A stretch of DNA of 64,000 nucleotides, taken from NCBI GenBank assembly GCA_937900485.1, contig CALCEL010000027.1:1-64000 (forward strand), given 5' to 3'. Of this stretch, positions 26,781 to 36,091 are shown in pieces. The notes beneath the pieces are model-generated. The model saw only the letters and a list, made by a program, of their open reading frames with translations, did no database searches and had not been told where the DNA came from. Position 1 is the first letter of the stretch, and every line of letters starts with the position of its first letter. The translations under genes and the position numbers were made by a program. The DNA is from an uncultured Prevotellaceae bacterium. Lineage in GTDB: Bacteria; Bacteroidota; Bacteroidia; Bacteroidales; Bacteroidaceae.

Positions 26781-27839
26781 ATGAAAGAGAGAAATCACAC
26801 ATTCGATTTTCTATGTGGTATATGTATAATCAGAATGATTACGCTTCATACCATCACATTCTGTGGGCATGCTAAGGATACCTGGTGGGAAGAGACTATG
26901 GCATGGTCATTCTTTTTTATGTGTTTCTTCTTTTTCAAAGCTGGCTACTTTAATAAGACTGTCAGTGGTAACTCCAAGGAATACGTCAAGGATAAGGCGA
27001 AACGTCTGTTGATTCCTTATCTCGTGTGGGGTACTATAGGCTTTCTCGTTTATGTCTTCTATCTGCCTTTCGAGATAGAACGGTTCCATAAACCGATAGA
27101 GCCGATGGAGTGGCATCACCTGTGGCAGACAAGCAGCTTTTGGGGTAATGAGCCGGTATGGTTCCTTTTCTCGTTCTTCTCGGCGTATGTACTGGTGCAC
27201 TTCATGAAGAAGATACAGATTGTAAAGCCTATATCTGTGTTTCAGACAGTGGTGCTGTCCACATTCCCGTTCCTTAGTTACTGGCTGTGGAAAAACGGTA
27301 ACCCGTTGTGGATGAGCCTCAACAATGTGTTTATGGGCGCTTTCTTTTTCTACCTCGGCCGCGCATGGCGATTTGTGCTTGACCATACTACCCGTGGACA
27401 GATAATACCGGTCTGCATGGTGCTTATCATAGCTTTCTGTGTCTGTAATGTCTTTTGGCACGGAGAGTATGTGATGAGTACTAACAGGTTCGAGGGTGAA
27501 CCGTTGGCGGCTTTCATTAACACCATAATAATATTGCTCGGCTTGTCCGGCCTGTTCATCAAGTTGCCTTTGGGACGTGTGCCCGTGATCAATTACATCG
27601 GTCAGCACAGTATGGTGTATTTCGTGGCTCACTACCCGATACTGCAATTCTACAGATTCACTCACATCGTGTTCGGAAGAAGTATTTACGGTCGTTATGA
27701 CGACTTCATAATATTGCTGATTTTTGTTTTTTGTATTTGCAGTTGGTTTGTTCCTTATGTGGAGTCGGTGCCATGGCTGAGTGGACGCTTCAAGAAAAAT
27801 AAAACGAGTGTATCTGGAAAAGAAAACGTCGCTGGTTAA
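26781..27839 (+). CDS. Acyltransferase family 3-like membrane protein
   Basis: 352 residues with about nine to ten membrane segments. The N-terminal pattern TFDFLCGICIIRMITLHTI corresponds to the DxxRGxAIxxVxxxH region of acyltransferase family 3, although the Arg of that motif is shifted or replaced. Such enzymes O-acetylate sugars of surface polysaccharides, using cytoplasmic acetyl-CoA across the membrane. An in-frame TTG at 26772 precedes the ATG, but ATG is preferred. It is the first gene of the cluster and is followed 22 bp later by a GT14 glycosyltransferase. Confidence 0.8.
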   Translation: MKERNHTFDFLCGICIIRMITLHTITFCGHAKDTWWEETMAWSFFFMCFFFFKAGYFNKTVSGNSKEYVKDKAKRLLIPYLVWGTIGFLVYVFYLPFEIERFHKPIEPMEWHHLWQTSSFWGNEPVWFLFSFFSAYVLVHFMKKIQIVKPISVFQTVVLSTFPFLSYWLWKNGNPLWMSLNNVFMGAFFFYLGRAWRFVLDHTTRGQIIPVCMVLIIAFCVCNVFWHGEYVMSTNRFEGEPLAAFINTIIILLGLSGLFIKLPLGRVPVINYIGQHSMVYFVAHYPILQFYRFTHIVFGRSIYGRYDDFIILLIFVFCICSWFVPYVESVPWLSGRFKKNKTSVSGKENVAG

Positions 27840-27861
27840 CTAAACAAAACGAATCGGATAA

Positions 27862-28809
27862 ATGAATTTGGCATATCTCATTTCTGCACATACGGACGCT
27901 CCGCAGTTGAGACGTCTCATATTATCACTTCACCCAGACGCACATTTCTTTATTCATATTGACAAGAAGTCAGACATTTCTGAGTTTACATCATTAATCA
28001 AGAGTAGAAACGTACATTTCCTGGAAAAGAGGATTAATGTGCGGTGGGGTACGATACTTGAGGTGGAATATCAGATGGAGCTTATTAAGGCTGCTCTGGA
28101 TTACCCGTTGTACTTCGATCGTCTGTTCTTCCTCAGCGGAATGGATTATCCGTTGTGGACCAATGAGCATATTCTGGAGTTCCTCGACCGTAACAGAAAC
28201 AAAGAGTATATTCAGGGTTTGCGTATGGACACGGAGTGTGTGTCTGAAGAACAACGTCAGCTGTATTCCATTCCACGTCCGTTTGTCAACAGTGCCAGAT
28301 TGAGCGATAAGTGGAATGTGCGTTTGGGTATCTTGAAAAGGAAGATGGGAAAGATGATTGGTAAACGAAAACCGTTGGAGTTTATCGTAACACCAGTGGT
28401 CGGCAATCATCCTGCAGTGTTGCCTCAGCCTGAGATTTGGTATTTGTACAAAGGCTCGGCGTGGTGGTGCATATCTTCCGAGTTGGCTTCTTATGTCTAT
28501 GACACCTATGCCTACAGACCGGAGGTGAGGGAGTATTTCATTGACTCGTTCGGCCCTGCGGAGACTCTCATACAGACTATCGTGTTCAATACGCATGAGT
28601 GGGCTGAGAAGAGTATCCTCACTCAAGGTAAATACCCCGGCTTACCTGCGTTGACTCCGTTACATTACATAGTATATGACCCGGTTATCAAGGTGATGGA
28701 CGAGAGTGACTATGACGTGCTTGTCGGAAGCGGTAAAATGTTTTCACGTAAGTTTGTCAGCGGAAAAAGTGACAAGCTTGTTGATATGTTGAAGGATGGA
28801 AGGTGTTAA
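27862..28809 (+). CDS. GT14-like beta-1,6-N-acetylglucosaminyltransferase family protein
   Basis: 315 residues. It resembles the core-2/I-branching enzyme family (GT14): AYLISAHTDAPQLRRLI at the N-terminus, HFFIHIDKKSD (about residue 33), RWGTILEVEYQ (about 65), FFLSGMDYPLW (about 95) and the late GSAWWCISSEL. GT14 members transfer GlcNAc or xylose; the bacterial substrate is unknown. There is no membrane segment, so it acts at the cytoplasmic face. The end overlaps the next gene by 14 bp, which indicates co-translation. Confidence 0.82.
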   Translation: MNLAYLISAHTDAPQLRRLILSLHPDAHFFIHIDKKSDISEFTSLIKSRNVHFLEKRINVRWGTILEVEYQMELIKAALDYPLYFDRLFFLSGMDYPLWTNEHILEFLDRNRNKEYIQGLRMDTECVSEEQRQLYSIPRPFVNSARLSDKWNVRLGILKRKMGKMIGKRKPLEFIVTPVVGNHPAVLPQPEIWYLYKGSAWWCISSELASYVYDTYAYRPEVREYFIDSFGPAETLIQTIVFNTHEWAEKSILTQGKYPGLPALTPLHYIVYDPVIKVMDESDYDVLVGSGKMFSRKFVSGKSDKLVDMLKDGRC

Positions 28810-29851
28810 GAAACGTATGGAATGGCTTGACGCCATGAGGGGATTCACGATGATCCTCGTCGTCTCATACCATGTGGCGCAGATGGGGTTCGTACAGTCG
28901 GAGAAAATTTCAGCCTCATTGCCTTTTCTGGTTCTTTTTCGTATGCCTCTCTTTTTTTTTGTGAGCGGATTTCTCGCTTATAAGTCGAGGGAGGTGTGGA
29001 ACGCAGACTACTTCAGTTCACTGTTGTGGAAGAAACTGAAGATACAGGTCATACCTGCTCTCGTGTTCATGTGTGTGTTCATAATACTCAGGTCAAGGAT
29101 GGAGTTTTTTGACACCCTGTGCCGTTTCATGCGGAGTCCGACAAAAGGAGGATATTGGTTCACGTGGGTCTTGCTTCAGATGTTCTTCGTGTATTATGTC
29201 TTCGCGGCCATCTCACAAAAGGTGCGCTCCGATGCTCCGGTAGTCTTGCTGTGGGTGCTCGCTCTTATGCTTTACCTCAGCGTGAATATGCCGCATGAGT
29301 TCGGGAAATACTGGAAGACACCTTTTTTTATGTATTCCAGCGTGTACGAGTTCTTCAAGTTCTTCCATTTTTTCGTCATGGGTAATCTCGTGCGCCGTAA
29401 CTGGAGTAAGGTGCAGCGTCTGTTCGACTCTCAGTGGTTCAGTACGCTGGTTCTCATTGTGGCGTTCGTTAGTTGCGCTGACTTCTTCAGATGGCATGTG
29501 TTCATCGGAGAGTACGCTAATATTTCCAAAACGTCAGCGATGTATTCCTTGTTAATCATCGTGGTGATGTTTTTCAGACATTATCAAGACTCGTTCACGA
29601 AAGACACGTTCATAGGAAGTAAGCTTCAGTATGTGGGAGTGAGGACGTTGGACATTTATCTGCTTCACTTCATTCTGCTGCCTAAGCTGCCTATGGTTGG
29701 ACAGTTCCTCGACTCTCATTCTCCAAATTTCGTGTTGGATATTGTTCTTTCAATGTCCGTGGCCTTGGTAGTTGTTTACTTTTGTTGTCTGGTAAGTAAT
29801 GTGCTGAGAATAAGTCCGGTCTTCCGTCAATATCTTTTTGGACGAAAGTGA
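28796..29851 (+). CDS. Acyltransferase family protein (fucose 4-O-acetylase-like)
   Basis: 351 residues with about ten membrane segments. The start MEWLDAMRGFTMILVVSYHV has the intact DxxRGxxxxxVxxxH signature of acyltransferase family 3. Phe-rich PLFFFVSGFLAYK follows. It is the second membrane acyltransferase of the cluster and overlaps the GT14 gene by 14 bp, so the pair probably acts on the same glycan. ATG at 28796 is chosen; a second ATG at 28817 would start at MEWLDAMRG and is equally possible. Confidence 0.82.
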   Translation: MEGVKKRMEWLDAMRGFTMILVVSYHVAQMGFVQSEKISASLPFLVLFRMPLFFFVSGFLAYKSREVWNADYFSSLLWKKLKIQVIPALVFMCVFIILRSRMEFFDTLCRFMRSPTKGGYWFTWVLLQMFFVYYVFAAISQKVRSDAPVVLLWVLALMLYLSVNMPHEFGKYWKTPFFMYSSVYEFFKFFHFFVMGNLVRRNWSKVQRLFDSQWFSTLVLIVAFVSCADFFRWHVFIGEYANISKTSAMYSLLIIVVMFFRHYQDSFTKDTFIGSKLQYVGVRTLDIYLLHFILLPKLPMVGQFLDSHSPNFVLDIVLSMSVALVVVYFCCLVSNVLRISPVFRQYLFGRK

Positions 29852-29912
29852 GATGTTAGATTTGAGAGGCATTAAATCGTCTTGATGGTATGTACTTACA
29901 AAAAGTAATGTT

Positions 29913-29920
29913 TATATTTG
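29913..29920 (+). promoter_or_regulatory. -7 element upstream of the cytidylyltransferase gene
   Basis: TATATTTG, a full TAnnTTTG match, 41 bp before the ATG at 29962. No perfect TTTG is found at 19-21 bp upstream. It suggests a second transcript start for the three-gene cytidylyltransferase-epimerase-licD unit. Confidence 0.5.
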
Positions 29921-29961
29921 CATAAACATTTAATGTATATTGTTCATAGCGTACGTAATCA

Positions 29962-30684
29962 ATGAATATCGCGATTATTATAGCAGGCGGTTCAGGCGCC
30001 AGAATGGGGCAGGATATTCCGAAGCAATTCATCAATGTGTATGACAAGCCAGTGTTGATATATACGTTGGAGAATTTCCAGAATCATCCTCAGATAGATA
30101 TGATAGAGGTGGTGTGTATCGACGGATGGCACGACGTGGTGTGGGCTTACGCGAGGCAATTCTGTATTGACAAGCTCAAGTGGGTGGTGAATGGAGGTTC
30201 TACAGGACAGGAGTCGATACGTAATGGTGTGTATAACCTGGAAGGAGTGGCGAGTGATGACGACAACATTATCATACATGACGGCATACGTCCTCTCATT
30301 GAACCGTCTGTGCTGAGTGATGTCATAGCGAAGTGTGATGAGTATGGCAACGGAGTGACGAGCATGCCGTACAACGAACAGATATTCCTGGTGGACGAGG
30401 ACAATGAGCAGACGACCACGAGGTATGTGCCGAGAGAGACTCTGAGAAGAGTGGCTACTCCCCAGGCGTATAAGTTCGCTAAACTGGACTGGGCTTATCA
30501 CAAGGCGTTTGAGGAGAAGGTCGGAATATACGGATCATCGTATACTAATACTATGATGGTTGAGCTTGGAGAGAAGTTGTACTTCGCCGCAGGTTCGGAC
30601 AAGAATATCAAACTGACTACTAAGGATGACTTGGAGCTCTTCAAGGGTTACCTTGGTATGGAGAAAAATAAATGGCTGAAATGA
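29962..30684 (+). CDS. IspD/TarI-family cytidylyltransferase (CDP-alditol-forming candidate)
   Basis: 240 residues. The nucleotidyltransferase opening is IIAGGSGARMG with KQF (residues 6-24), then NGGSTGQESIRNGV, IHDGIRPLI and the later RVATPQAYKF and KLTTKDDLEL. These are shared by IspD (MEP pathway) and TarI (ribitol-5-phosphate cytidylyltransferase). Its setting, directly before an epimerase/dehydratase and LicD, argues for the TarI-like role of making a CDP-activated polyol for surface glycans rather than isoprenoid synthesis. The gene ends inside the next one (13-bp overlap). Distinguishing the two would need phylogeny. Confidence 0.85.
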   Translation: MNIAIIIAGGSGARMGQDIPKQFINVYDKPVLIYTLENFQNHPQIDMIEVVCIDGWHDVVWAYARQFCIDKLKWVVNGGSTGQESIRNGVYNLEGVASDDDNIIIHDGIRPLIEPSVLSDVIAKCDEYGNGVTSMPYNEQIFLVDEDNEQTTTRYVPRETLRRVATPQAYKFAKLDWAYHKAFEEKVGIYGSSYTNTMMVELGEKLYFAAGSDKNIKLTTKDDLELFKGYLGMEKNKWLK

Positions 30685-31715
30685 CTTTTCGTATAGACAA
30701 GAGTAAGGAGTTGTACAAAGAGGACCTGCGCAATGCCTTGGATGTTAAGAATATTGAAAGACTGAAAGGTAAGAAGGTTCTGATTACAGGTGCTACAGGA
30801 CTCATCGGCGTGTGCATGATTGACGCGTTGATGTCTCTCGGCGGAGTGTCTGTCGTCGCTGTCGGAAGAGATAAGGGTAGGGCGAAAGAAAGACTTGGAG
30901 AGTACTTTGACAATCGGCTGTTCTCTTTCCTTGAGCAAGATGTGACAGAGCCTTTTCCGGACGACCTGACCGTGGATTATGTTATACCTGCCGCAAGTAA
31001 CACTCATCCTCTCGCGTATTCCAAGTATCCAGTAGAGACTATGATGGTGAACCTCAAGGGTGCGGAGAACGCTCTTAAGCTTTCCGTGAGATGCGGAGCC
31101 GTGGTCTTATATCCGTCCACTGTTGAGGTTTATGGTAACGCTGTCACTAGTGATGACGTGTTTGACGAAGGCTATACCGGACATCTTAATCTCTCAACTA
31201 GCAGGTCTTCATATCCTGAGTCCAAAAGAGCAAGTGAGGCGATGTGTCTCTCCTACATCTCAGAATACGGTGCGAAAGTCAGGATTGTCCGTCTGTGTCG
31301 TGTCTTTGGACCGACTATGCTTGAGAGCGACTCTAAGGTGGCTTCTCAGTTTGTCAAGAATGTGCTTGCAGGAGAGAACATAGTGTTGAAGAGCGAGGGA
31401 AACCAGTATTTCTCTTATGTGTACGTGGCTGATGCTGTGTCTGCGATGCTGTATGTGATGCTCAATGGTGAGGATGGTGAGGCGTATAACATATCATCTA
31501 AGGACTGTGATGTGCATCTCAAGGATTTGGCAGGCATATGTGCTGAGATAAATGGTGGACATGTGGTGTTCGACCTGCCGTCAGATGTCGAGAGGAAAGG
31601 TTATTCCATCGCCGTTAACGCAATAACGGATAACAGCAAACTGCTTTCAGCCGGCTGGAAGCCCAAGTACAACATTGAGGATGCCATTAGAAGGACTGTC
31701 GAAATCTTAAGGTGA
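30672..31715 (+). CDS. NAD-dependent epimerase/dehydratase (extended SDR)
   Basis: 347 residues. Rossmann motif ITGATGLIG (GxxGxxG, about residues 37-45). The active-site region is YPSTVEVYG, with YPESK as the YxxxK catalytic pair (about 178-182). RLCRVFGPTM and FSYVYVADAVSAM are typical of sugar-nucleotide epimerases and UDP-glucuronate decarboxylase-like enzymes. It starts 13 bp before the cytidylyltransferase stop and ends one base into the licD start, so the three are tightly coupled. Likely acts on a nucleotide-sugar or CDP-polyol intermediate; exact reaction unknown. Confidence 0.85.
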   Translation: MAEMTFRIDKSKELYKEDLRNALDVKNIERLKGKKVLITGATGLIGVCMIDALMSLGGVSVVAVGRDKGRAKERLGEYFDNRLFSFLEQDVTEPFPDDLTVDYVIPAASNTHPLAYSKYPVETMMVNLKGAENALKLSVRCGAVVLYPSTVEVYGNAVTSDDVFDEGYTGHLNLSTSRSSYPESKRASEAMCLSYISEYGAKVRIVRLCRVFGPTMLESDSKVASQFVKNVLAGENIVLKSEGNQYFSYVYVADAVSAMLYVMLNGEDGEAYNISSKDCDVHLKDLAGICAEINGGHVVFDLPSDVERKGYSIAVNAITDNSKLLSAGWKPKYNIEDAIRRTVEILR

Positions 31716-32554
31716 TGGAAAATAAATACTATATAGAATACGTGAAGAGGAATCTTCGCAAGTGTCAGTTGAAACAGCTTGACATTCTTGTGGAGATAGA
31801 CAGGATATGCAAGAAACACAATATTGTTTATTGGCTTGATGGGGGCAGTATCCTCGGAGCAGTGCGTCATGGCGGATTCATACCTTGGGACGATGACATA
31901 GACCTGGGTATGAGGCAGGAAGACCTGGACCGTTTTGTTGAGGTCGCGCAAACGGAGCTGCCGTCACATTTGTTCCTTCAGACAAAAGACAGCGATCCCG
32001 GGCAGAAGGAGCCTATAGTGAAGATCAGAGACTTAAACTCGCTATATATAGAGGACACAGACGTGTTCTCCGTGGATTATCAAAAGGGATTGTTCGTCGA
32101 CATTTTCCCCTTCGTGGACTATCCGAAGGTGTCAAGAGGACTGGCGCACGACATACTCAAAGGATTGTCCGTGAGTCATAGCATACTGCATCGTCAGCAC
32201 TACTATTCATGGAAGTCTTTCGCAGAGTTCTTCTATTTCGGAATGAAAAACGTCGTGCTCAATTCTTTGTGGAAAATCTTGAGCTGTGTTATGCCGGACA
32301 GTGACTACATGGGTAATATTCCGATAAATAATGGTTATGGCATAATGCACAGAAAAGACAGCGTTTTCCCTGTCAGTGACATACAATTCGAAGGTATGTC
32401 CTTTTCCGCGCCTAGCAATCCGGATGCCTATTTGAAGGACTTATACAGAAACTATATGGACGTGCCGCCGCCAGAGAAACGTCGCATTCACGCCATATTT
32501 GTGGCTCCCCAGCTTTTGAGTGAAAGTGAGTGCGGTGGAGAGTCAGACAAATGA
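31715..32554 (+). CDS. LicD-family phosphotransferase
   Basis: 279 residues. LicD/fukutin-related fold: LDILVEIDRICKKHNI, then the signature YWLDGGSILGAVRHGGFIPW and DDDIDLGM (residues about 38-66), whose Asp residues bind the metal and nucleotide. LicD proteins transfer phosphocholine or, in the fukutin/FKRP branch, ribitol phosphate from a CDP donor. ATG at 31715 shares one base with the epimerase stop (TGATG). Together with the upstream cytidylyltransferase it suggests a CDP-activated group being placed on a surface glycan. Confidence 0.88.
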   Translation: MENKYYIEYVKRNLRKCQLKQLDILVEIDRICKKHNIVYWLDGGSILGAVRHGGFIPWDDDIDLGMRQEDLDRFVEVAQTELPSHLFLQTKDSDPGQKEPIVKIRDLNSLYIEDTDVFSVDYQKGLFVDIFPFVDYPKVSRGLAHDILKGLSVSHSILHRQHYYSWKSFAEFFYFGMKNVVLNSLWKILSCVMPDSDYMGNIPINNGYGIMHRKDSVFPVSDIQFEGMSFSAPSNPDAYLKDLYRNYMDVPPPEKRRIHAIFVAPQLLSESECGGESDK

Positions 32555-32570
32555 CTTTTGTCTGCTATAG

Positions 32571-32602
32571 TTTGTTGATGAGGAAAGTTTTATATATCTT
32601 TG
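32571..32602 (+). promoter_or_regulatory. Promoter of the fumarase gene
   Basis: TTTG at 32571-32574, 20 bp, then TATCTTTG at 32595-32602. Both match consensus; leader to the ATG is about 40 nt. Confidence 0.8.
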
Positions 32603-32649
32603 CGTGACAAATCGATATATTGATATAAACATATAATTCTAAAAGTATT

Positions 32650-34302
32650 ATGGCTCAAGCACCAGAATTTAAGTATGCTCCGATGTTCCAGGTTGGTAAG
32701 GATGATACAGAATACAGACTTGTATCAAAGGAAGGAGTCAGTGTAAGTGAATTTGAGGGTAAGGAAATAGTAAAGGTCTCACCGGAGGCTCTCACCTTAT
32801 TAGCTCAACAGGCTTTTCATGACGTGGAGTTTATGTTACGTCGTGAGCACAATCTTCAGGTTGCTAAGATATTGAGAGATCCTGAGGCGTCAGAGAATGA
32901 CAAGTATGTCGCTCTTCAGTTTCTGCGTAATGCGGAGACTGCCTGCAAGGGTGTGTTGCCTTTCTGTCAGGATACCGGTACTGCGATTATTCATGGTGAG
33001 AAGGGTCAACAGATATGGACCGGTTTTGAGGATGAGGAGGCGTTGAGTAAGGGTGTGTTCAACACATATACACAGGATAACCTCCGTTATTCTCAGAATG
33101 CCCCACTTAACATGTATGACGAGGTTAACACCAAGTGTAACCTTCCGGCACAGATCGACATTGAGGCTGTGGAAGGTGCGGAGTATCGTTTTGTGATGGT
33201 GGCTAAGGGCGGTGGCTCTGCCAACAAGACATACTTCTATCCTATGACCAAGGCTACGATACAGAACGAGGGTACGCTTTTGCCTTTCCTCGTAGAGGAG
33301 ATGAAGCACCTCGGTACTGCTGCCTGTCCTCCATATCATATCGCTTTTGTTATTGGTGGCACGTCAGCGGAAAAGAATCTCCTGACTGTTAAGCTCGCCT
33401 CAATCAAGTATTACGACAATCTGCCGACTACAGGAGACGAGACAGGACGCGCTTTCCGTGACATCGATCTTGAGCAGAAATTGCTGAAAGAGGCTTATAA
33501 GATTGGATTGGGCGCACAGTTCGGTGGTAAGTATCTTGCGCACGACATCAGAGTTATCCGTCTTCCACGACATGGCGCTTCCTGTCCTATAGGAATGGGA
33601 GTGAGCTGTTCTGCGGACAGAAATATTAAGGCAAAGATAAATAAGGACGGTATATGGCTGGAGAAAATGGACGACAATCCATCAGAGCTTATACCTGAGG
33701 AGTACAGAAGACCAGGTGAGGGCACTAAGGGCATAGAGATTGACCTTGACAAAGGCATTGACGCCGTACGCGCTGAGCTTACTAAGTATCCGGTGTCTAC
33801 ACGTGTGAACCTCAAGGGAACAATCATTGTGGCTCGTGACATCGCTCACGCCAAGCTCAAGGCTCGTCTTGACGCAGGTGAGGGAATGCCACAGTACTTC
33901 AAGGATTATCCAGTTCTTTACGCTGGTCCTGCAAAGACTCCGGAAGGCTATCCTTGTGGTAGTATGGGACCTACAACGGCCAACCGTATGGACCCGTATG
34001 TGGATGAGTTCCAGGCTAACGGAGCGAGCCTCGTGATGATAGCGAAGGGAAACAGAACACAGCAGGTTACAGACGCTTGTAAGAAGCATGGCGGTTTCTA
34101 CCTCGGCACGATTGGTGGTGTGGCCGCTGTACTCTCACAGAGCAGCATCAAGAGCATTGAGTGTGTCGAGTATCCAGAGTTGGGTATGGAGGCAATATGG
34201 AAGATTCGTGTCGAGGACTTCCCAGCGTTTATTCTTGTTGATGACAAGGGTAACGACTTCTTTAAGCAGCTCAAACCATGTGAGGGCTGTACAATACTGT
34301 AA
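32650..34302 (+). CDS. Class I fumarate hydratase (iron-sulfur)
   Basis: 550 residues. Interconverts fumarate and malate with an oxygen-sensitive [4Fe-4S] cluster. The N-terminal alpha region carries PFCQDTGTA (cluster Cys about residue 105), KGGGSANKT (about 190) and the middle region [15 protein letters not shown]. The C-terminal beta region shows [25 protein letters not shown] (split: Cys in YPCGSMGPT) and KGNRTQQV. Both halves are fused in one chain as in FumA/FumB. Codon use is strongly biased, consistent with a central role in fumarate/succinate metabolism of Bacteroidales. Confidence 0.94.
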   Translation: MAQAPEFKYAPMFQVGKDDTEYRLVSKEGVSVSEFEGKEIVKVSPEALTLLAQQAFHDVEFMLRREHNLQVAKILRDPEASENDKYVALQFLRNAETACKGVLPFCQDTGTAIIHGEKGQQIWTGFEDEEALSKGVFNTYTQDNLRYSQNAPLNMYDEVNTKCNLPAQIDIEAVEGAEYRFVMVAKGGGSANKTYFYPMTKATIQNEGTLLPFLVEEMKHLGTAACPPYHIAFVIGGTSAEKNLLTVKLASIKYYDNLPTTGDETGRAFRDIDLEQKLLKEAYKIGLGAQFGGKYLAHDIRVIRLPRHGASCPIGMGVSCSADRNIKAKINKDGIWLEKMDDNPSELIPEEYRRPGEGTKGIEIDLDKGIDAVRAELTKYPVSTRVNLKGTIIVARDIAHAKLKARLDAGEGMPQYFKDYPVLYAGPAKTPEGYPCGSMGPTTANRMDPYVDEFQANGASLVMIAKGNRTQQVTDACKKHGGFYLGTIGGVAAVLSQSSIKSIECVEYPELGMEAIWKIRVEDFPAFILVDDKGNDFFKQLKPCEGCTIL

Positions 34303-34471
34303 TGAGTGAACGAACGTGCGATAGTGAAGATAAGTGATAAGGGGTGATAGTTAAGACTATGACGATACTTGACTTTTCACGTTTAGAATGAATATTAATA
34401 ACAATTAAATAGCAAGGTGAGGATAAGAGGGCTGCTTGCGGTTCCTCATCCCTCGCTTCAACAAAATCATT

Positions 34472-35032
34472 ATGGATGACGTAAAAGTTTTCATTAAAGA
34501 GGCTGAGGACTCCATGGAGATGGCTGCATTGCATCTTGAGGAGGCTCTTAGTCGTATCCGCGCCGGACGCGCTAACGTGCATATCCTTGATGAGGTGCGT
34601 GTGGAGTCTTACGGACAGCATGTCCCACTGAGTAACGTTGCCAGTCTTAATACACCTGATGCTCGTACCATCACTATCAAGCCATGGGAAAAGCAGATGC
34701 TGAAGGTTATCGAGAAGGCTATCATCGATTCTCCTGTCGGTATCATGCCGGAGAATAACGGTGAGATAATACGTCTTGGTATACCTGCCCTCACAGAGGA
34801 GAGACGTAAGGATTTGACAAAACAGTGTTCTAAGGAGGCTGAGACAGCTAAGGTCAGTGTTCGTAACGCTCGCCGTGAGGCTATCGACAAACTCAAGAAG
34901 TCTGTTAAGAATGGTGTGCCTGAGGATGTAGAGAAGGACTCTGAGGACACAGTGCAGAAGATTCACGACAAATATGTCAAGAAGATTGAGTCTATGCTCG
35001 AGGTCAAGAACAAGGAGATCATGACTGTGTGA
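34472..35032 (+). CDS. frr: Ribosome recycling factor
   Basis: 186 residues, normal length. Splits post-termination ribosomes together with EF-G. Seen are ALSRIRAGRANVHILD (the RTGRA-type segment), YGQHVPLSNVA, the hinge region with IPALTEERRKDL and the C-terminal helix with VRNARREAIDKLKK. The in-frame upstream extension to 34436 begins without a proper start, so the ATG at 34472 is used. About 170 bp separate it from the fumarase gene. A strong terminator follows. Confidence 0.95.
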   Translation: MDDVKVFIKEAEDSMEMAALHLEEALSRIRAGRANVHILDEVRVESYGQHVPLSNVASLNTPDARTITIKPWEKQMLKVIEKAIIDSPVGIMPENNGEIIRLGIPALTEERRKDLTKQCSKEAETAKVSVRNARREAIDKLKKSVKNGVPEDVEKDSEDTVQKIHDKYVKKIESMLEVKNKEIMTV

Positions 35033-35052
35033 TTTCTTTGTCGTGATATAAA

Positions 35053-35089
35053 AAAGGCGGAACAGGATATTCCTGCTCCGCTTTTTTTG
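35053..35089 (+). terminator. Rho-independent terminator after frr
   Basis: GGCGGAACAGGA, 3-nt loop, TCCTGCTCCGCT, then T run; one mismatch in the stem. Lies 20 bp after the frr stop. Confidence 0.88.
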
Positions 35090-35318
35090 TTGTGAGACGT
35101 CACATCGGGTTTTCAGACGTTGACGAACCGCAAAGCGAAAGCATTCGATAGGCTACTGACTGCAGTGCCTATATATGAAATGAAGTCTACATTCATACTT
35201 CTACATTTCTGTGCGTCTTGAATGTCAGAGTCGAGTCAATAGAAATCAGTGTTAACCATTACCTTGCGTGAGTCCTTTTTGTACCGGTTTGAGATATGAA
35301 AAACTCGTAAACACACAC
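35090..35318. other. Intergenic region before repeat copy C
   Basis: About 230 bp with no supported gene, promoter or hairpin. Confidence 0.4.
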
Positions 35319-35648
35319 TTACCAGATTTCCTATCCGCCCCCCAATTTTTACTGTCCGAAACTCCCCTTTTCCCGTTGACACGTGTCAGCGATAAAATGA
35401 CTTCTGAAATTTTCCCGTGTCTTATTTGGCGTCTGAAAATCTCAGGTTAGGACGTTGAAAAGTTCAGGTTAGGATTTTTAAACTCTCAGACCTGCGTATT
35501 GACTATATCCTAACTTGAGAGTTTCAAAAAAGACACCTGAGATTTTTAAAAGTCTTGTTTTAAGAATATCAGCAAGTTAACCGGATTTTAGTAAAAACTA
35601 GTCATAAGAAAATTGGTTACACTCCAAATTGTCCATAATTCCACCAGT
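35319..35648 (+). repeat. Dispersed intergenic repeat, copy C
   Basis: Third copy of the element. Left end TTACCAGATTTCCTAT; the right-hand inverted segment is more diverged (ATAAGAAAATTGGTTA). Central arms CTCAGGTTAGGA and CAGGTTAGGAT face ATCCTAACTTGAG, where a C-to-T change keeps a G.U pair on the plus strand. A second hairpin candidate, CGTTGACAC/GTGTCAGCG, sits in the left half and is a near-perfect palindrome here. Confidence 0.9.
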
Positions 35649-36091
35649 TTATTTATCTGTTTCTCATGCTTTTTGATGTCATGGCCAAGTTGTAGCAACA
35701 TCCATTAGTAGACTCATGACGGATGAGAGTCCCAGGAGTGGCAATAGTTGTTACCTTGGTGTTTGCAAATTCTTTTATATCAACTACTTGTGTGTTAAAT
35801 GACAGGAAGTGATGACGTGGATTCTAAGGAGAATTAAAATGATGAAGATTTTACTTTTATATACCTCAAATACGTGTTATGATATATATATATCACTTGA
35901 ATGCCACCTTTTTCCGTGATATGTCAGATTAATTCGAAAGAAATGTAGTATCTTTGCTAAGACTTTGATGTCTATTGTCTCACGAACCCTTTAGTGTTAC
36001 TTATCATACTTTTCAGATATACATCTCAGTCAATTATCAATTATGTAAATTATACATGTGAACTCATGTGTCAGATTCATTAAAAACAATT
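35649..36091. other. Intergenic region before the ABC exporter
   Basis: About 440 bp. It shares CATCCATTAG (35699-35708) with the sequence after repeat copy A (8661-8670), so homology may extend patchily past the repeat. A TA dinucleotide run is at about 35882-35892. A -7 box TATCTTTG is at 35949-35956. No gene is evident. Confidence 0.45.
35949..35956 (+). promoter_or_regulatory. -7 element candidate for the ABC exporter gene
   Basis: TATCTTTG, full TAnnTTTG match, about 135 bp before the start. No TTTG at the right distance upstream. Confidence 0.4.

Noticed and set aside
26907..27665. 252-codon minus-strand frame inside the first acyltransferase gene
   Set aside because: It is antisense to a clear membrane protein; its Tyr/His/Glu-rich composition is a shadow of hydrophobic codons on the other strand.
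29962..30684. Calling the cytidylyltransferase ispD of the MEP pathway
   Set aside because: dxs is present in the window but unlinked, while the gene is fused by overlaps to an epimerase and licD, which fits a surface-glycan role better; not settled by sequence alone.
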